Shown one piece after another: positions 33,123 to 43,719 of a stretch of 64,000 nt of DNA; position 1 is the stretch's first letter, and every line of letters begins with the position of its first letter. Location of the stretch: the NCBI RefSeq assembly GCF_003148685.1, contig NZ_QGGR01000002.1:1-64000 (forward strand), read 5' to 3'. Under the pieces are notes generated by a model. That model worked only from the letters and a program-made list of their open reading frames with translations. It ran no database searches and was not told where the DNA came from. The position numbers and the translations under genes are program-made. This DNA comes from Actinoplanes xinjiangensis (GTDB taxonomy: Bacteria > Actinomycetota > Actinomycetes > Mycobacteriales > Micromonosporaceae).

Positions 33123-33175
33123 CCGCCAGTGCCAGTCGAGCTGTTCGCGAGGTGCCGGTTCCAGTCGAGGCTCAT
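33123..33175 (-). pseudogene. out-of-frame 5' fragment of the DinB gene
   Basis: ATG at 33175 opens MSLDWNRHLA, a typical family N-terminus, but the frame leaves the DinB frame before EQLDWHW. A single-base deletion around 33143-33150 explains this best. Confidence 0.5.
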
Positions 33176-33264
33176 GCTCCCCAGGCTGCCAGGTCCTGCA
33201 TGGAAACGGCCACCGCCCACCTCAGCTGGTGGATGAGCGGTGGCCGCGACAAGGGGGCTGAGGA

Positions 33265-33306
33265 CCGGGCCGGCGCCGGAGGTGGAAGGGCCCGGCACCG
33301 GCCCGG
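33265..33306 (-). terminator. terminator of the amylopullulanase gene
   Basis: A 13-bp GC stem (CCGGGCCGGCGCC pairing with GGCACCGGCCCGG, one G-T pair) with a 16-nt loop lies 4 nt beyond the amylopullulanase stop. Confidence 0.65.
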
Positions 33307-33310
33307 GGTC

Positions 33311-36300
33311 TCAGCTCTGCACGAAGACCGAGACGGTCCGTGCCGGAACGGTCAGCGTGCCGGTGGACGCGGTGTACGACGCGGAGCGTGTCACCGGGTC
33401 GGCGGAGGCCTGCTGGACAGGGTGGAGCGCCACCTTCTTACCGGCGAGACCGGGCACCTTCTGGGTGGCCGTGGTCGTGCCGGCGTTGAAGACCACCGTG
33501 ATCGACTTCCACCGGGGGTCGATGCCGCGGGCGTCCACGGTCATGGTGATGACGCCCGGGGTCTCGTTCACGCCGGAGAGCGGGAACGCGACGCGCTGCT
33601 GCACCTGCGAGCCGGTGGCCAGCCCGAAGGCCGGCGTGGACTTCCGGATTCTCAGCAGCTCCTGGTAGGCGCGGTTCGCCTGGTTGATCGCGGCACAGTC
33701 CGGGATCAGGGCCGGGTCGGCGAGCAGCGGCCTGGCGTAGACGTACTTCGACTCGTTGTCCGCCTTGGGCGGCAGGCCGCGGCCGAAGCCGTTGCCCCGC
33801 GAGCAGTCCCAGATGATCTGGTTGAACCAGTCCCCGGAGTTGAACGAGTTCCGGTCCAGCGACTTCGAGCGGAGCAGTTCGCTGCCGGCCGTGACGAACC
33901 CGGCGCCCTGGCCGAGCACGGTGGTGGCGAGCGCCACCGACTGGGCCCGGGCCCGCTGGGCGGCCGTGGTGGACTGCGGCAGCTTGTAGGCGAACGCGTC
34001 GTACAGGATCTCGTTGTCGTGCGCGTCGACGTAGGTGATCGACTCGCCCGGGTTCTTCGTGTAGCCGGCCTGCGCGCCGTTGTAGTCGACCTGTGAACCC
34101 TTGACCGCCGCGCCGGCCGACGAGGTGAACGTGTAGTCCGCCAGGTTGCCGGTCAGGCCCACCTTGATCAGGTCCTGGTAGTGCAGCAGACGGGCCTTCT
34201 GCTCGGCCTCGGTGCCGTTGACCGCGTCGCCGTTGGGGGCGCCGGCCAGACCGGACGCGAAGCCCTGGATGCGCGGGTTGCCGTCGAACGGGCCGCCACC
34301 GCGGACCGCGTCCCGGAGCCGGTCGTTGAACGTGCCGATCCCGGTCCCGGCGAGCTCGGTCTGGGACGCCTGGACGAAGCGCGCGTTGTTCGCGACCTCA
34401 CCGAAGTTCCAGCCCTCGCCGTACACGTAGATGTTCTTGCCGTCGACGCCGTCCTTCGCGACCGTGAGCCGGTCGAGGGCCTTGCGCACCGCCAGGATGT
34501 TCTCCTTCGGGTGGTGGCCCATCAGGTCGAAGCGGAAACCGTCGACCCTGTACTGCTTCGCCCACGTGACGATCGAGTCGACCACGAGCTTGCCCATCAT
34601 CGCGTTCTCCGGCGCGGTGTTGGCGCAGCAGGTGGAGTTCGCGATGCTGCCGTCCTCCAGAAGGCGGTGGTAGTAGCCGGGCACGATCTGGTCGAGCACC
34701 GACTTGGCGTCGGTCCCGGCGGCCGAGGTGTGGTTGTAGACGACGTCCATGACCACGCGCAGCCCGGCCTGGTTGACGCCGGCGACCATCGAGCGGAACT
34801 CCTGCGTCCGCTTGTCGGGGTCGGCCGCGTAACCGCCCTCCGGGACCGTGTAGTGCAGCGGGTCGTAGCCCCAGTTGTAACCGTCGGTCGCGGCGACCGC
34901 GGCGATGCAGGCCTGCTGCTCCTCCGAGTCGGGCGGCAGCGAAGCCAGGTCGCAGGCGGGCTGCCGCTGGTCGGCGCGCTTCTCCGGGATGGTGGCGAAG
35001 TCGAACGCCGGGAGCAGGTGCAGGTGGGTGACGCCGGCACCGGCGAGTTCCCGCAGGTGCTTCATGCCCGTGGTGTTCCGGTCGGTGAAGGCGCTGAACG
35101 TGCCCTTCTTCCGCGTCGCGACCGAGTCGTCGGCGATCGAGAAGTCCCGGACCGACAGCTCCGAGATCTGGATCTTCGCGGGCGCCACCGCGGCCGGTTT
35201 CCTCAGGTTGTTCCAGCCGGCCGGCGCCAGCGCCGGGTCGGACAGGCTGACGAACCGGCTGTGGGTGGAGTCGGCGGTCAGCGCCACCGAGTACGGGTCG
35301 GTCACCGACGCGGTGACGATCTTCTGCGTGGCCGGCTGCCACGCGGTCACCCGGAACCTGTAGAACTTCCCGGCCCAGTCGCCGCGGCCGGACCAGACGC
35401 CGGTGCGGTCGTCCCGGGACAGTTCGACCAGCGCCGGGGAGACCTGGTCGGCGGTGTCGTAGACCTCGAGTTCGACACTGCGGGCGGTCGGCGCCCAGAC
35501 GGCGGCGCTCGCCTTCCTTCCGCTGACGACCGGGCCGAGGGTGGCGGCGGCCGCCTTCTCGTAGACGTCGTCGAGGACCCCGGCGAGCTGGACCCCGGTG
35601 GCCGAGAGCAGCTTTCCGGTGGCGTCGCGTTCGGTGACGACCACCTGGCCGCGGAGGATCTCCGGGAGCCTGTTCGTGTTGATGGCGAACGCGCCGTACT
35701 GCCAAAGGTGCGGAAAGGCCTCACGCTGTGCCTCGGTGAGGCCGTTCCTCTGCGCGGCGAGAGAGACCGACCGGTACGTCCCGGTCAGCTCGCCGTCCGC
35801 GACGCCGATCCCGCCCGTCGGCGACCACACCAGGTCGTAGACCCTGCCGTCGGTGCCCGCGCCGACCGGCTCCAGGGTGGTCCCGGTGCCGGTCTTCCAG
35901 GCGATCGTGCCCCGGTCCAGCCAGACCGCGGCCGACTTGGTGACGTCCGCGACGCCACCGCCGGCACTGGTCTTGACCAGCGGCAGCAGACGGGTCTCCT
36001 GGCCGGCGAGCAGCCAGACCTCCCGGCCCGCCTTGGCGAAGTCGAGGGACTGGTCGGTGGGCAGGTCCTTGGTGTCACCGTTGTGGAGGATGTAGCTCAG
36101 CGACGTCGCCCCGGCCGCCAGCGGCACCTCGAAGACCGCGCCGTAGCTGTCGATCCGGGCCGGGAGCAGCGGGCTCGACCAGTCGGTCGGACTGGCCGCG
36201 CCGGCCCAGACGTGCAGGCCCCAGCCGTCGTAGTTCCCGTCGGCCCGCTTCCAGTGGATGATCGCCTTGGACTCGTCCTGTGCCGGGTCGGGCTGACCGG

Positions 36301-38785
36301 TCGCCGCCTGCCGGGACGGATGGACCGCCGCGTCGCCCTGCTTGATCCAGATCTCCGGGTTGGCGCCGATGTTGATGGTGCGGTCGGCGTCGACGTCCTT
36401 GGTGCCGTTGTCGTCGACCACGACGAACCCGACGCTCTTCGCGCCCGGCTTGAGTTTGACGTAGGCGAAGCGGCCGTACGAGTCCTCGCCGGTGAACTGC
36501 TGGCCGTCGGGCCAGGTGGTGGACATCGACGGGTCGACGTCGCCCCACACGTAGAGGTTCTGGTCGTCGTAGCCGCCCGCGGGCCGCTGATAGTGCACGA
36601 CCGCGTAGCCGGCGGTGGACTCGGCCGCCGGCGTGCCGACGGTGATGTTCGTGGTGGCCGACGCGAGCCGCCCCCTGCTGTCGCGCACCACCGCCTTATA
36701 CCGCACCGCGGTCTTCCCGGCCAGCCCGGTCAGGTCGTGGTAGATGCGGTAGGGGGCCCGGTCGGCGGTGCCGAGCAGCTTCCATTCGCCGTTGCCGGCC
36801 TGGGCCGCGAAGGTCACCGTGGACAGCGGGTCACCGACGACGTCGGCGACGATCTCGGTGCGGCCGGCAACCGATGCGCCCGGCTGCGGGCCACTGAGGG
36901 TCACGGTCGGGGCATGCGACGGTACGGCCACTGCTCCCCCGGCTCGCAGGACGACGGAGGACAGCGCCGGAACGGTGACGGTGATCCGCCCGCCGGCGTC
37001 GGCGTTCGCGCTGGCGGCCCCACCGTAGATCCCGGTGAACACGGTGTTCGGGGTGGACGTGGCGAACGAGACGGTCTGCGCCGTGGTGGCGTTGTTGACC
37101 GCGACCACGTACTCCTTGCGGGTGGTGTCCCGGGCGATCCGGGAGGCGGCGAAGACGCCCGGCCCCTCGGCCGCGTAGCGGGTCTGCTGGATGCCGGTGA
37201 CCAGCGCCGGGTTCGCCCTACGGAGCTTCGCCAGCTCGGCGATGGTCCGGTAGACGGGGTGCGACGTGTCGTAGTTGTCGACCGCGTGCGTGCGGTCGGT
37301 GCCGATCAGGTCGTCGTCCAGGTAGTCGGCGCTCTTGTTGGCGAACATGTCCTGACGGGCGTCCTTGTCGCCGCCCGGCCCGGTGAAGCCCTGCTCGTCA
37401 CCGGAGTAGACGACCGGCTGGCCGCGGGTCAGGAACATCAGCTCGTGCGCGAGCTGGTCGCGCTTGAGCTGGGTGTCGGCGGTGGCCGCGGCGGCGATGA
37501 ACGAGCCGATCCGGCCCATGTCGTGGTTGCCGAGGAAGGTCGGCAGCCGGTCCGCGCCGGTGTTGCGGGCGGTGTAGAGGTCGTCCTTGGCGTAGAGGCC
37601 GGACAGGGCGTTCGCGCCGCTGTTGCCGGTGACGAAGCCGCGGGCCGTCTCCTGGAACGAGAAGTCCAGGGTGGCCGGCAGGTTGCCCTCGCGCACATAG
37701 GTCGACTGGATCTCCTGGTCGGCGCTGTAGACCTCGCCGAACATGAAGAAGTCCTTCTTGCCGGCCCGCTTCGCGGCCTTCTCCACGCCGGGCGCCCACT
37801 GCTGCCAGAACTCCAGGTTGGAGTGCTTGACGGTGTCGAGACGGTAGCCGTCGATCCCGGTGTCCTTCACCCAGTCGCCGTAGATCTTCGTCATGCCCTC
37901 GACGACCTCGGGCCGCTCGGTGAACAGGTCGTCGAGACCGACGAAGTCGCCGTACTCGCTGTTCTCACCGGCGAAGGCGGAGTCACCGCGGTTGTGGTAC
38001 ATGTTCACGTCGTTCAGCCACGCCGGTTTCTTCACCTTGCTGTCGGCCGCGTTGGCGAACACCGGGGTGTACGGGTACGAGGTGGCGTCCGTCTTGGGGA
38101 ACTGTTTCGAGGTCGCGTAGTTGCGGTCCTCGAACGGCTGCCCGTCGGTGTCGGTGTAGGGCGAGTCCGCCTTGTCGACGTAGGTGTACTTGTCCTCCGC
38201 GTACCTGATGACGTCCGCGGTGTGGTTGACGATGATGTCCAGGTAGATCTTCATGCCCCGCGAGTGCGCGAGCTTGACCAGCTTCTTCAGGTCGGCGTTG
38301 GTGCCGAAGTGCGGGTCGACCTGGGTGAAGTCGGTGATCCAGTACCCGTGGTAGCCGGCTGACACGTCGGCGCCGGTGCCCTGCACGGGACGGTTCTTGA
38401 AGACCGGGGCGAGCCAGATGGCGGTGGTCCCGAGGCCCTGGATGTAGTCCAGGCGGTCCATCACGCCCTTGAGGTCGCCACCGTGGTAGAAGCCCTTGTC
38501 GGTGGGGTCGTACCCGGTGGAGAGCCGGTCTCCGGAGAGGCCGCCGCGGTCGTTCTTCCGGTCCCCGTTGGCGAACCGGTCGGGCAGCACGAAGTAGAAC
38601 TGCTCACCCGAGGTGGGATTGTCGGAGCCCCACTGGGCGATCACGGAGTCGCCGGGCGTTTTCCCTCCGGCGGCGGACGGTGCCGCGACGGCGGCGGAGG
38701 CCGGCACGGCGAGAAGTGGGAGGACGAGGCTGAGCAGCGCGGCGCCCAGCTTCAGACGGCGGTGCAAAGGTCTGTTGAGTGCCAC
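33311..38785 (-). CDS. secreted bifunctional alpha-amylase / pullulanase
   Basis: 1824 residues. Domains in order: signal peptide (1-32); GH13 amylase (about 45-615) with Asp317 in GYRLDTVKH, Glu351 in MFGEVY and Asp422 in FLGNHD; an Ig-like linker (625-718); two CBM41-like starch-binding modules (about 727-818 and 839-930); and a pullulanase (about 950-1824) with YNWGYDP (1303), DVVYNHT, Asp1420 in [10 protein letters not shown], Glu1457 in YGEGWNFG and DAHDNE. Both catalytic sets look complete, so it should cut alpha-1,4 and alpha-1,6 bonds in starch outside the cell. It is divergent from the LacI gene and shares a promoter block with malE. Confidence 0.95.
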   Translation of the reverse strand: MALNRPLHRRLKLGAALLSLVLPLLAVPASAAVAAPSAAGGKTPGDSVIAQWGSDNPTSGEQFYFVLPDRFANGDRKNDRGGLSGDRLSTGYDPTDKGFYHGGDLKGVMDRLDYIQGLGTTAIWLAPVFKNRPVQGTGADVSAGYHGYWITDFTQVDPHFGTNADLKKLVKLAHSRGMKIYLDIIVNHTADVIRYAEDKYTYVDKADSPYTDTDGQPFEDRNYATSKQFPKTDATSYPYTPVFANAADSKVKKPAWLNDVNMYHNRGDSAFAGENSEYGDFVGLDDLFTERPEVVEGMTKIYGDWVKDTGIDGYRLDTVKHSNLEFWQQWAPGVEKAAKRAGKKDFFMFGEVYSADQEIQSTYVREGNLPATLDFSFQETARGFVTGNSGANALSGLYAKDDLYTARNTGADRLPTFLGNHDMGRIGSFIAAAATADTQLKRDQLAHELMFLTRGQPVVYSGDEQGFTGPGGDKDARQDMFANKSADYLDDDLIGTDRTHAVDNYDTSHPVYRTIAELAKLRRANPALVTGIQQTRYAAEGPGVFAASRIARDTTRKEYVVAVNNATTAQTVSFATSTPNTVFTGIYGGAASANADAGGRITVTVPALSSVVLRAGGAVAVPSHAPTVTLSGPQPGASVAGRTEIVADVVGDPLSTVTFAAQAGNGEWKLLGTADRAPYRIYHDLTGLAGKTAVRYKAVVRDSRGRLASATTNITVGTPAAESTAGYAVVHYQRPAGGYDDQNLYVWGDVDPSMSTTWPDGQQFTGEDSYGRFAYVKLKPGAKSVGFVVVDDNGTKDVDADRTINIGANPEIWIKQGDAAVHPSRQAATGQPDPAQDESKAIIHWKRADGNYDGWGLHVWAGAASPTDWSSPLLPARIDSYGAVFEVPLAAGATSLSYILHNGDTKDLPTDQSLDFAKAGREVWLLAGQETRLLPLVKTSAGGGVADVTKSAAVWLDRGTIAWKTGTGTTLEPVGAGTDGRVYDLVWSPTGGIGVADGELTGTYRSVSLAAQRNGLTEAQREAFPHLWQYGAFAINTNRLPEILRGQVVVTERDATGKLLSATGVQLAGVLDDVYEKAAAATLGPVVSGRKASAAVWAPTARSVELEVYDTADQVSPALVELSRDDRTGVWSGRGDWAGKFYRFRVTAWQPATQKIVTASVTDPYSVALTADSTHSRFVSLSDPALAPAGWNNLRKPAAVAPAKIQISELSVRDFSIADDSVATRKKGTFSAFTDRNTTGMKHLRELAGAGVTHLHLLPAFDFATIPEKRADQRQPACDLASLPPDSEEQQACIAAVAATDGYNWGYDPLHYTVPEGGYAADPDKRTQEFRSMVAGVNQAGLRVVMDVVYNHTSAAGTDAKSVLDQIVPGYYHRLLEDGSIANSTCCANTAPENAMMGKLVVDSIVTWAKQYRVDGFRFDLMGHHPKENILAVRKALDRLTVAKDGVDGKNIYVYGEGWNFGEVANNARFVQASQTELAGTGIGTFNDRLRDAVRGGGPFDGNPRIQGFASGLAGAPNGDAVNGTEAEQKARLLHYQDLIKVGLTGNLADYTFTSSAGAAVKGSQVDYNGAQAGYTKNPGESITYVDAHDNEILYDAFAYKLPQSTTAAQRARAQSVALATTVLGQGAGFVTAGSELLRSKSLDRNSFNSGDWFNQIIWDCSRGNGFGRGLPPKADNESKYVYARPLLADPALIPDCAAINQANRAYQELLRIRKSTPAFGLATGSQVQQRVAFPLSGVNETPGVITMTVDARGIDPRWKSITVVFNAGTTTATQKVPGLAGKKVALHPVQQASADPVTRSASYTASTGTLTVPARTVSVFVQS

Positions 38786-38982
38786 TGCGCACCCTTCCGA
38801 TTCGGTGGTATCGGATTGACAGTTCTATATTTCGTCACGTCCCCCCGGCGCGGAAGCCGCTGGACGCCCTCGGAGTAGAGTGCTCCAGGACAGGCTCGAC
38901 GACGCGCCGCGGCGACAAACCCGAAAAAGGCCGTTCAGGACGCGTTCCATCGACCGATCGGCCTGTATCGCTCCTGTTGCCG

Positions 38983-39002
38983 GGACGTTAGCAAGGTCTT
39001 GC
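38983..39002 (-). promoter_or_regulatory. promoter/operator of the amylopullulanase gene
   Basis: GCAAGGTCTTGC (38991-39002) is a perfect inverted repeat, GCAAG-GT-CTTGC. On the minus strand it is followed by TAACGT within CTTGCTAACGTCC, an extended -10-like element (TGCTAACGT). The 13-mer GGACGTTAGCAAG (plus strand) recurs identically upstream of malE at 43543. CTTG/CAAG-type motifs are recognised by MalR-type LacI repressors in streptomycetes. GCATGG at 39001 with CCATGC further right adds a wider inverted repeat. Confidence 0.6.
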
Positions 39003-39062
39003 ATGGAATGGAAGACCTTTCAGGACCATGCCGAGCACACTACAGACGACTAGAGTGAGACC

Positions 39063-40112
39063 ATGCGTGCGCGAATGGCCGATATCGCCAAACAGGCTCA
39101 GGTCAGTGAGGCGACGGTGTCGCGTGTCATTAACGACCGCCCCGGCGTCTCTGCTGAAACCCGACAAGCGGTCCTGACCGCACTCGACGTCCTGGGTTAC
39201 GAACGACCGGAAAGATTGCGCAAGCGCAGTGCCGGTCTGGTCGGCCTGGTCGTCCCCGAGCTGGACAACCCGATCTTCCCCGCCTTCGCCCAGGTGATCG
39301 AGTCGACGCTGGCCCAGCACGGTTACACGCCGGTGCTGTGCACCCAGTCGCCCGGCGGCGTGACCGAGGACGAGTATGTGGAGATGCTGCTCGACCGGCA
39401 GGTCTCCGGCATCGTGTTCATCTCGTCGCTGTCCGCCGACACCACCTCCGACCGCTCCCGCTACCAGCGCCTGCTCGACCGGCCGCTGCCGATCGTGCTG
39501 GTCAACGGCTACGCCAAGGAGCTGGAGGCACCGTTCGTCTCGTGCGACGACCGGGTCGCCGGCGACCTCGGCGTGGCCCACCTGGTGGCTCTCGGGCACC
39601 GCCGGATCGGCATGATCTCCGGCCCCAACCGGTTCATCAACACCCAGCGCAAGCTGGAGGGCTACCGCATGGCGATGAAGCGGGAGGTGGGCCTCTCCGA
39701 CGCCGAGGTGAACGACCTGGTCTCGCTCACCCTGTTCGGTGTCGAGGGTGGCGAGGTGGCCGCCGAGCGGCTGCTCACCAAGGGCGTGACCGGCATCATC
39801 TGCGCGTCGGACATGATGGCGCTCGGCGCGATCCGGGCCGCCCGGCGCCGTGGCCTGCGGGTTCCCGAGGACGTGTCGGTGATCGGCTTCGACGACTCGG
39901 CGCTGATCCCGTTCACCGACCCGCCGCTGACCACGCTGCGCCAGCCGGTGGCCTCGATGGCGGTCGCCGCGGTGCGGTCGCTGGTCGACGAGATCAACGG
40001 TCATGGCGCGCCGCACTCGGAATATCTCTTCCACCCCGAACTGGTGGTGCGCAACTCGACCGCGATCGCGCCGATGCGCTCGGAGATTCCGGTCGCCACT
40101 CCGGCTGCCTGA
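39063..40112 (+). CDS. malR: LacI-family repressor, MalR/AcrC type
   Basis: 349 residues. The N-terminal LacI helix-turn-helix (MADIAKQAQVSEATVSRVIND) is followed by the hinge and periplasmic-binding-like effector domain (GLVVPELDNPIFPAFAQVIE, LGHRRIGMISGP, GIICASDMMALGAI, VIGFDDSALIPFTDPPLTTL). The context of malEFG and a starch-degrading enzyme makes it the likely maltose/maltodextrin repressor (MalR in Streptomyces, AcrC in Actinoplanes). It probably binds the CTTGC/GCAAG elements on either side. Confidence 0.9.
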   Translation: MRARMADIAKQAQVSEATVSRVINDRPGVSAETRQAVLTALDVLGYERPERLRKRSAGLVGLVVPELDNPIFPAFAQVIESTLAQHGYTPVLCTQSPGGVTEDEYVEMLLDRQVSGIVFISSLSADTTSDRSRYQRLLDRPLPIVLVNGYAKELEAPFVSCDDRVAGDLGVAHLVALGHRRIGMISGPNRFINTQRKLEGYRMAMKREVGLSDAEVNDLVSLTLFGVEGGEVAAERLLTKGVTGIICASDMMALGAIRAARRRGLRVPEDVSVIGFDDSALIPFTDPPLTTLRQPVASMAVAAVRSLVDEINGHGAPHSEYLFHPELVVRNSTAIAPMRSEIPVATPAA

Positions 40113-40179
40113 CCGAAATCGTACGGATGGCGGCCATGTCGCGACCCGTACTCGGTGAGAGCGTTCTCCCGCATTTTCG

Positions 40180-40223
40180 AACACGACCGGCGCCCGCCGA
40201 TTCCGGTGGGCGCCGGTCGTGTT
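40180..40223. terminator. bidirectional terminator between malR and malG
   Basis: A 16-bp perfect stem (AACACGACCGGCGCCC and complement) with a 12-nt loop and TTTT on the plus strand lies between the convergent stops at 40112 and 40237. It is the strongest terminator in the window. Confidence 0.88.
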
Positions 40224-40236
40224 TTCCATCGGACAA

Positions 40237-41142
40237 TCAGCCCTTCGTGCCACCGGCGGTAAGACCGGACACGAGATGCTTCTGGGCGAACAGGAATACG
40301 ATTCCGGCCGGGATCGTCACCAGGACGGCGGCGGCGGTGAGATATTCCCACTGCGGATTGAACTGCGGCACGAACTGCTGGAGACCGTACGCCAGGGTGT
40401 ATTTGTCATCGGTCTGGATGAACGCCGACGCGTACGCGACCTCGCCCCAGGCGGTGAGAAAGGCGTAGAAACCGGTGACCGCGATGGCCGGGCGGGCCAG
40501 CGGCAGGATGACCCGCCAGAAGATCCGGAACGGGCCACAGCCGTCCAGTGACGCCGCCTCGTCGAGCGAGGTCGGGATCGAGTCGAAGTAACCCTTGAGC
40601 ATCCAGGCACAGAACGGCACGGCGATCGTCAGGTACGCGATGACTAGCGCCGGGAGCGTGTTGATCAGGCCGAGCTTCGCCATGATCGCGTAGATCGGGA
40701 CGATCAGGATGGACACCGGGAACATCTGCGTGACCAGGAAGACCATCATCAGCGACCGGCGGCCCGGGAAGTTGAACCGGGACAGCGCGTACCCGGTGGT
40801 CGCCGAGAAGAAGATGCCGATCAGCATGGTCAGGCTCGCCACGATGACCGAGTTCAGGAACCAGGACGGGAAGTTCGTCTCGAACAGCACGTACTCGTAG
40901 TTCGCGAACGTCGGGTCCTTGATCAGGGTGATCTCGGTGCTCTGCACGGCGTAACCGGGCTTGAACGAGGAGAGCACCACCCAGGCGATCGGGCCGATCG
41001 CGATCAGCACGGCCAGGATCAGCGTGCCGTGCAACGCCACCGACGCGCCGGGGCTGCGACGGCCACGCCGGGGCTTGTTGACACGCGCCGGCGCACCGCC
41101 TGCCGGCACCGCGATCGGTGGGGTCGTGGTCATCTGGGCCAT
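40237..41142 (-). CDS. malG: maltose/maltodextrin ABC transporter permease MalG
   Basis: 301-residue membrane permease with six hydrophobic segments, the first at about 37-57. The EAA loop that docks the ATPase reads EAASLDGCGPFRIFWRVILP (about residue 197). It pairs with MalF and begins just after the malF stop (1-nt gap). No MalK-type ATPase is encoded here; many actinobacterial sugar transporters use a shared MsiK located elsewhere. Confidence 0.93.
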   Translation of the reverse strand: MAQMTTTPPIAVPAGGAPARVNKPRRGRRSPGASVALHGTLILAVLIAIGPIAWVVLSSFKPGYAVQSTEITLIKDPTFANYEYVLFETNFPSWFLNSVIVASLTMLIGIFFSATTGYALSRFNFPGRRSLMMVFLVTQMFPVSILIVPIYAIMAKLGLINTLPALVIAYLTIAVPFCAWMLKGYFDSIPTSLDEAASLDGCGPFRIFWRVILPLARPAIAVTGFYAFLTAWGEVAYASAFIQTDDKYTLAYGLQQFVPQFNPQWEYLTAAAVLVTIPAGIVFLFAQKHLVSGLTAGGTKG

Positions 41143-41143
41143 G

Positions 41144-42133
41144 TCACCAAACCTCGCCTTGCTTGCGCAGCACCCGCCGGTAGAACACCGAGAAGATGAG
41201 CAGGATCGAGAGGATCAGCACGCCGTACGTGGAGGCGAGCGAGTAGTTCCGGATGCCCTCGAAAGCGGCGCGGAAGGCACCGGTCACCAGGATCTCGGTC
41301 GATCCGGCCGGCTGGCCCTCGGTCACCAGGAAGATGATCGGGAACATGTTGAAGGTCCAGATCGTGCCGAGCAGGATCACCGTCATGCTGACCGGCCGCA
41401 GCCCCGGCAGGGTGATGTTGCGAAACCGCTGCCACGGCGTCGCGCCGTCGATCTCGGCCGACTCGTAGAGCTCCTCGGGGATGCTCTGCAGACCACCGAG
41501 CAGGGCCACCATCATGAACGGCACACCCAGCCAGATGTTCGTGATCACCGCGACGAACAGTGACGTCCACCTGTCGGCGAACCAGGCGACCGAGTCGATG
41601 CCGATCGCGTTGAGCAGCGAGTTGACCAGGCCGAGCTGCTCGTTGAAGAGGAACTTCCAGGCGAAGGCGCTGATGAACGCCGGCACCGCCCACGGCAGCA
41701 CCAGCAGGACCCGGTAGAAGCCGCGGAACCGCATCTCCCGGTGGATCATGACAGCCAGGCCGAGGCCGAGGCCGTAGTGGAAGACCACACCCGCGGCGGT
41801 CCAGATCAGGGTGGTCCCGGTCCACTGCCAGAACTCACCGATCTTCCCGGTGAGGACGTTGACGTAGTTGTCGAGCCCCACGAACGACCAGGCGTTCGGG
41901 TTCTCCTTGCAGACCTCGCCACCGGTGATCGACTTGGTGCAGATCTCGGCGAGCTGGTTGGCCTCGGTCTGGTCGGTGAACGTCAGCCAGATGCCGTTGA
42001 CCAGGGGATAGAAGATCAGGACCGCCAGGACCGCGACGACCGGCACGACCATCGCCCAGGCCGCCCAGTGCTTGTCCCAGTTCCGCCGCAACGCGGTGCT
42101 CCTCGGCGCCGCGTCGGCAGTCACAGTGCTCAT
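41144..42133 (-). CDS. malF: maltose/maltodextrin ABC transporter permease MalF
   Basis: 329 residues, six predicted membrane segments, EAA loop ESAEIDGATPWQRFRNITLP (about residue 225). A loop of ~35 residues with two cysteines (EICTKSITGGEVCKEN) follows the first membrane segment. I chose the ATG at 42133 with GGAG 8 nt upstream; sequence further upstream is a shadow of malE. It lies 70 nt after malE across a strong hairpin. Confidence 0.93.
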   Translation of the reverse strand: MSTVTADAAPRSTALRRNWDKHWAAWAMVVPVVAVLAVLIFYPLVNGIWLTFTDQTEANQLAEICTKSITGGEVCKENPNAWSFVGLDNYVNVLTGKIGEFWQWTGTTLIWTAAGVVFHYGLGLGLAVMIHREMRFRGFYRVLLVLPWAVPAFISAFAWKFLFNEQLGLVNSLLNAIGIDSVAWFADRWTSLFVAVITNIWLGVPFMMVALLGGLQSIPEELYESAEIDGATPWQRFRNITLPGLRPVSMTVILLGTIWTFNMFPIIFLVTEGQPAGSTEILVTGAFRAAFEGIRNYSLASTYGVLILSILLIFSVFYRRVLRKQGEVW

Positions 42134-42162
42134 CAGCTGTGCTCCAGAGAGGAAGCGAAGCG

Positions 42163-42189
42163 GGCGCCGGCTCTCGGCGAGCCGGCGCC
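42163..42189 (-). promoter_or_regulatory. intercistronic hairpin between malE and malF
   Basis: A perfect 11-bp stem GGCGCCGGCTC / GAGCCGGCGCC with a 5-nt loop lies in the 70-nt gap. Such hairpins often protect or partly terminate after the binding-protein gene, so that MalE is made in excess over the permeases. Confidence 0.7.
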
Positions 42190-42203
42190 TGCGTTCAGGA
42201 CCG

Positions 42204-43508
42204 TCAGTTGGTGGCGTACGAGGGAACGACCTCGGCCTTGTACTTCTGGGCCACGGCGTCGAGCGAGGCCTTGGCGTCCTTGTTCTGCACCAGGACCTCG
42301 GTGGCGAGAGTGTCGAGCGGGCCGAAGAACTGGCCACCCTCCGGGATCCACGGGCGGTTCACGGCCGACTCGATGACCGGCTTGAAGGCCGAGATCACGG
42401 CGTTGCCCTTGACCGACGCGACCTCGTAGGCCGACTTGCGGGTCGGCAGCACGCCCAGCTTGTCGGCGAGGGTCGCCTGCGACTCGGCGGAGTTCATGAA
42501 CTTGATGAACTCGACGGCGGCGGCCGCCTTCTCCTGCGGGACACCCGAGTAGACGACGTAGTTGTGGCCACCGATCGGAGCACCCGCCTTGGCGGAACCG
42601 GCCGGGACCGGCGCGATACCGAGGTTCTCCAGGCCACCGAAGGCCGGAGCGGCCTTCACGTTCGCGACCTCCCACGGGCCGTTGACGATGAAGGCGACCT
42701 TCTTCTCCTTGAAGAGGGTCATCATCGTGCCGTACGAGTCGGTCGCCGACGGCTTGACCGAGGCGCCGCTGTCGATCAGGTCCTTCGCGATGTTCAGGCC
42801 CGCGACGTTCTGCGCGGAGTTCACCACGATCTTCTTGCTGGCGGTGTCGACCAGGTCGCCGCCCTCGCCGTAGAGGAACGGCAGGGTGAAGTAGCCGGCC
42901 GGGTTCACGTACAGACCCGCGGCACCGGTCTTCTGTTTCACGGTCTGCGCGGCGGTCTTCAGCTCGGCCCAGGTCTTCGGCACCGCGACGCCGGCCTTCT
43001 CGACGAGCTCCTTGTTGTAGAGCAGGGCGAGGCTGTCGGTCACCTGCGGGACGCCGTAGGTCTTGCCGTCGAACTTGTTCGAGGCCAGGGCGGCCTCGTT
43101 GTAGTCCGGCGCGTCGGCGAGCAGGGCCGAGTCGTCCAGCGAGTAGAGGTAGCCCAGCGACGCGAACTCGGGCACCCAGGCGACCTCGGCGCGCAGGATG
43201 TCCGGGGCCCCGGTCTTCGCCGCGGCGGCGGTCTTGAACTTGTTCTGCGCGTCGGCGAACGGCACCGACTGGTAGTTGATTTTGATGTTCGGGTACTTCG
43301 CGTTGAACTGCTTGATCAGGTCCTGGAAGACCGGACCCTCGTTCTTGGCGTCCGACGTGTCCCACCACGTGAGCTCGGCGGACAGGGCGGCCGGGTCGAC
43401 GGCCTTGTTGTCGCTAGCGGCCGGCTCCTTGTCGCCGCTGCACGCGACGAGGGTGAAGGCGAGGGCCACAGAGGAGAGAGCGGCCAGTCCCTTGGTTATG
43501 CGACGCAT
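42204..43508 (-). CDS. malE: maltose/maltodextrin-binding lipoprotein MalE
   Basis: 434 residues. Lipoprotein signal with lipobox TLVAC (Cys23). The solute-binding fold has LTWWDTSDAKNEGPVFQDLIKQF at its start, GVPQVTDSLALLYNKEL, KVAFIVNGPWE and LGVLPTRKSAYE, all typical of maltose/maltodextrin-binding proteins (family 1). It is first in the operon, with AGGAG-like sequence before the ATG and the CTTGC-rich control region upstream. Confidence 0.95.
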   Translation of the reverse strand: MRRITKGLAALSSVALAFTLVACSGDKEPAASDNKAVDPAALSAELTWWDTSDAKNEGPVFQDLIKQFNAKYPNIKINYQSVPFADAQNKFKTAAAAKTGAPDILRAEVAWVPEFASLGYLYSLDDSALLADAPDYNEAALASNKFDGKTYGVPQVTDSLALLYNKELVEKAGVAVPKTWAELKTAAQTVKQKTGAAGLYVNPAGYFTLPFLYGEGGDLVDTASKKIVVNSAQNVAGLNIAKDLIDSGASVKPSATDSYGTMMTLFKEKKVAFIVNGPWEVANVKAAPAFGGLENLGIAPVPAGSAKAGAPIGGHNYVVYSGVPQEKAAAAVEFIKFMNSAESQATLADKLGVLPTRKSAYEVASVKGNAVISAFKPVIESAVNRPWIPEGGQFFGPLDTLATEVLVQNKDAKASLDAVAQKYKAEVVPSYATN

Positions 43509-43542
43509 GTTGCGCTCCTTGAAGACCTGCTTGGTGACGACC

Positions 43543-43595
43543 GGACGTTAGCAAGAGTTTTCGGTGTTAGAAACCCCTTGCGAACCAACTTGCAA
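43543..43595 (-). promoter_or_regulatory. malE promoter/operator region, proximal CTTGC elements
   Basis: It contains the 13-mer GGACGTTAGCAAG (43543-43555) that is identical to the amylopullulanase promoter; read on the minus strand it ends CTTGCTAACGTCC, an extended -10 candidate. CTTGC follows at 43577 and 43589, exactly 12 bp apart, making an array of GCAAG/CTTGC half-sites for the divergent LacI regulator. Confidence 0.6.
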
Positions 43596-43719
43596 CACGG
43601 GCGTCTCCGAAAACCCGCACGATTCCGGCATCGCGGGCGCTCCAGGGCTTCTAGCTGCTGTTCCGTTACCGATAGTGGCCCATCAGGGAACACAACCGGC
43701 ATGGAAGCGGGCGACATCT

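Noticed and set aside
34181..38362. Very long plus-strand open frame (1393 codons) antisense to the amylopullulanase
   Set aside because: High GC leaves antisense frames open. The translation is low-complexity and shows no domain, while the minus-strand protein has complete catalytic motifs.
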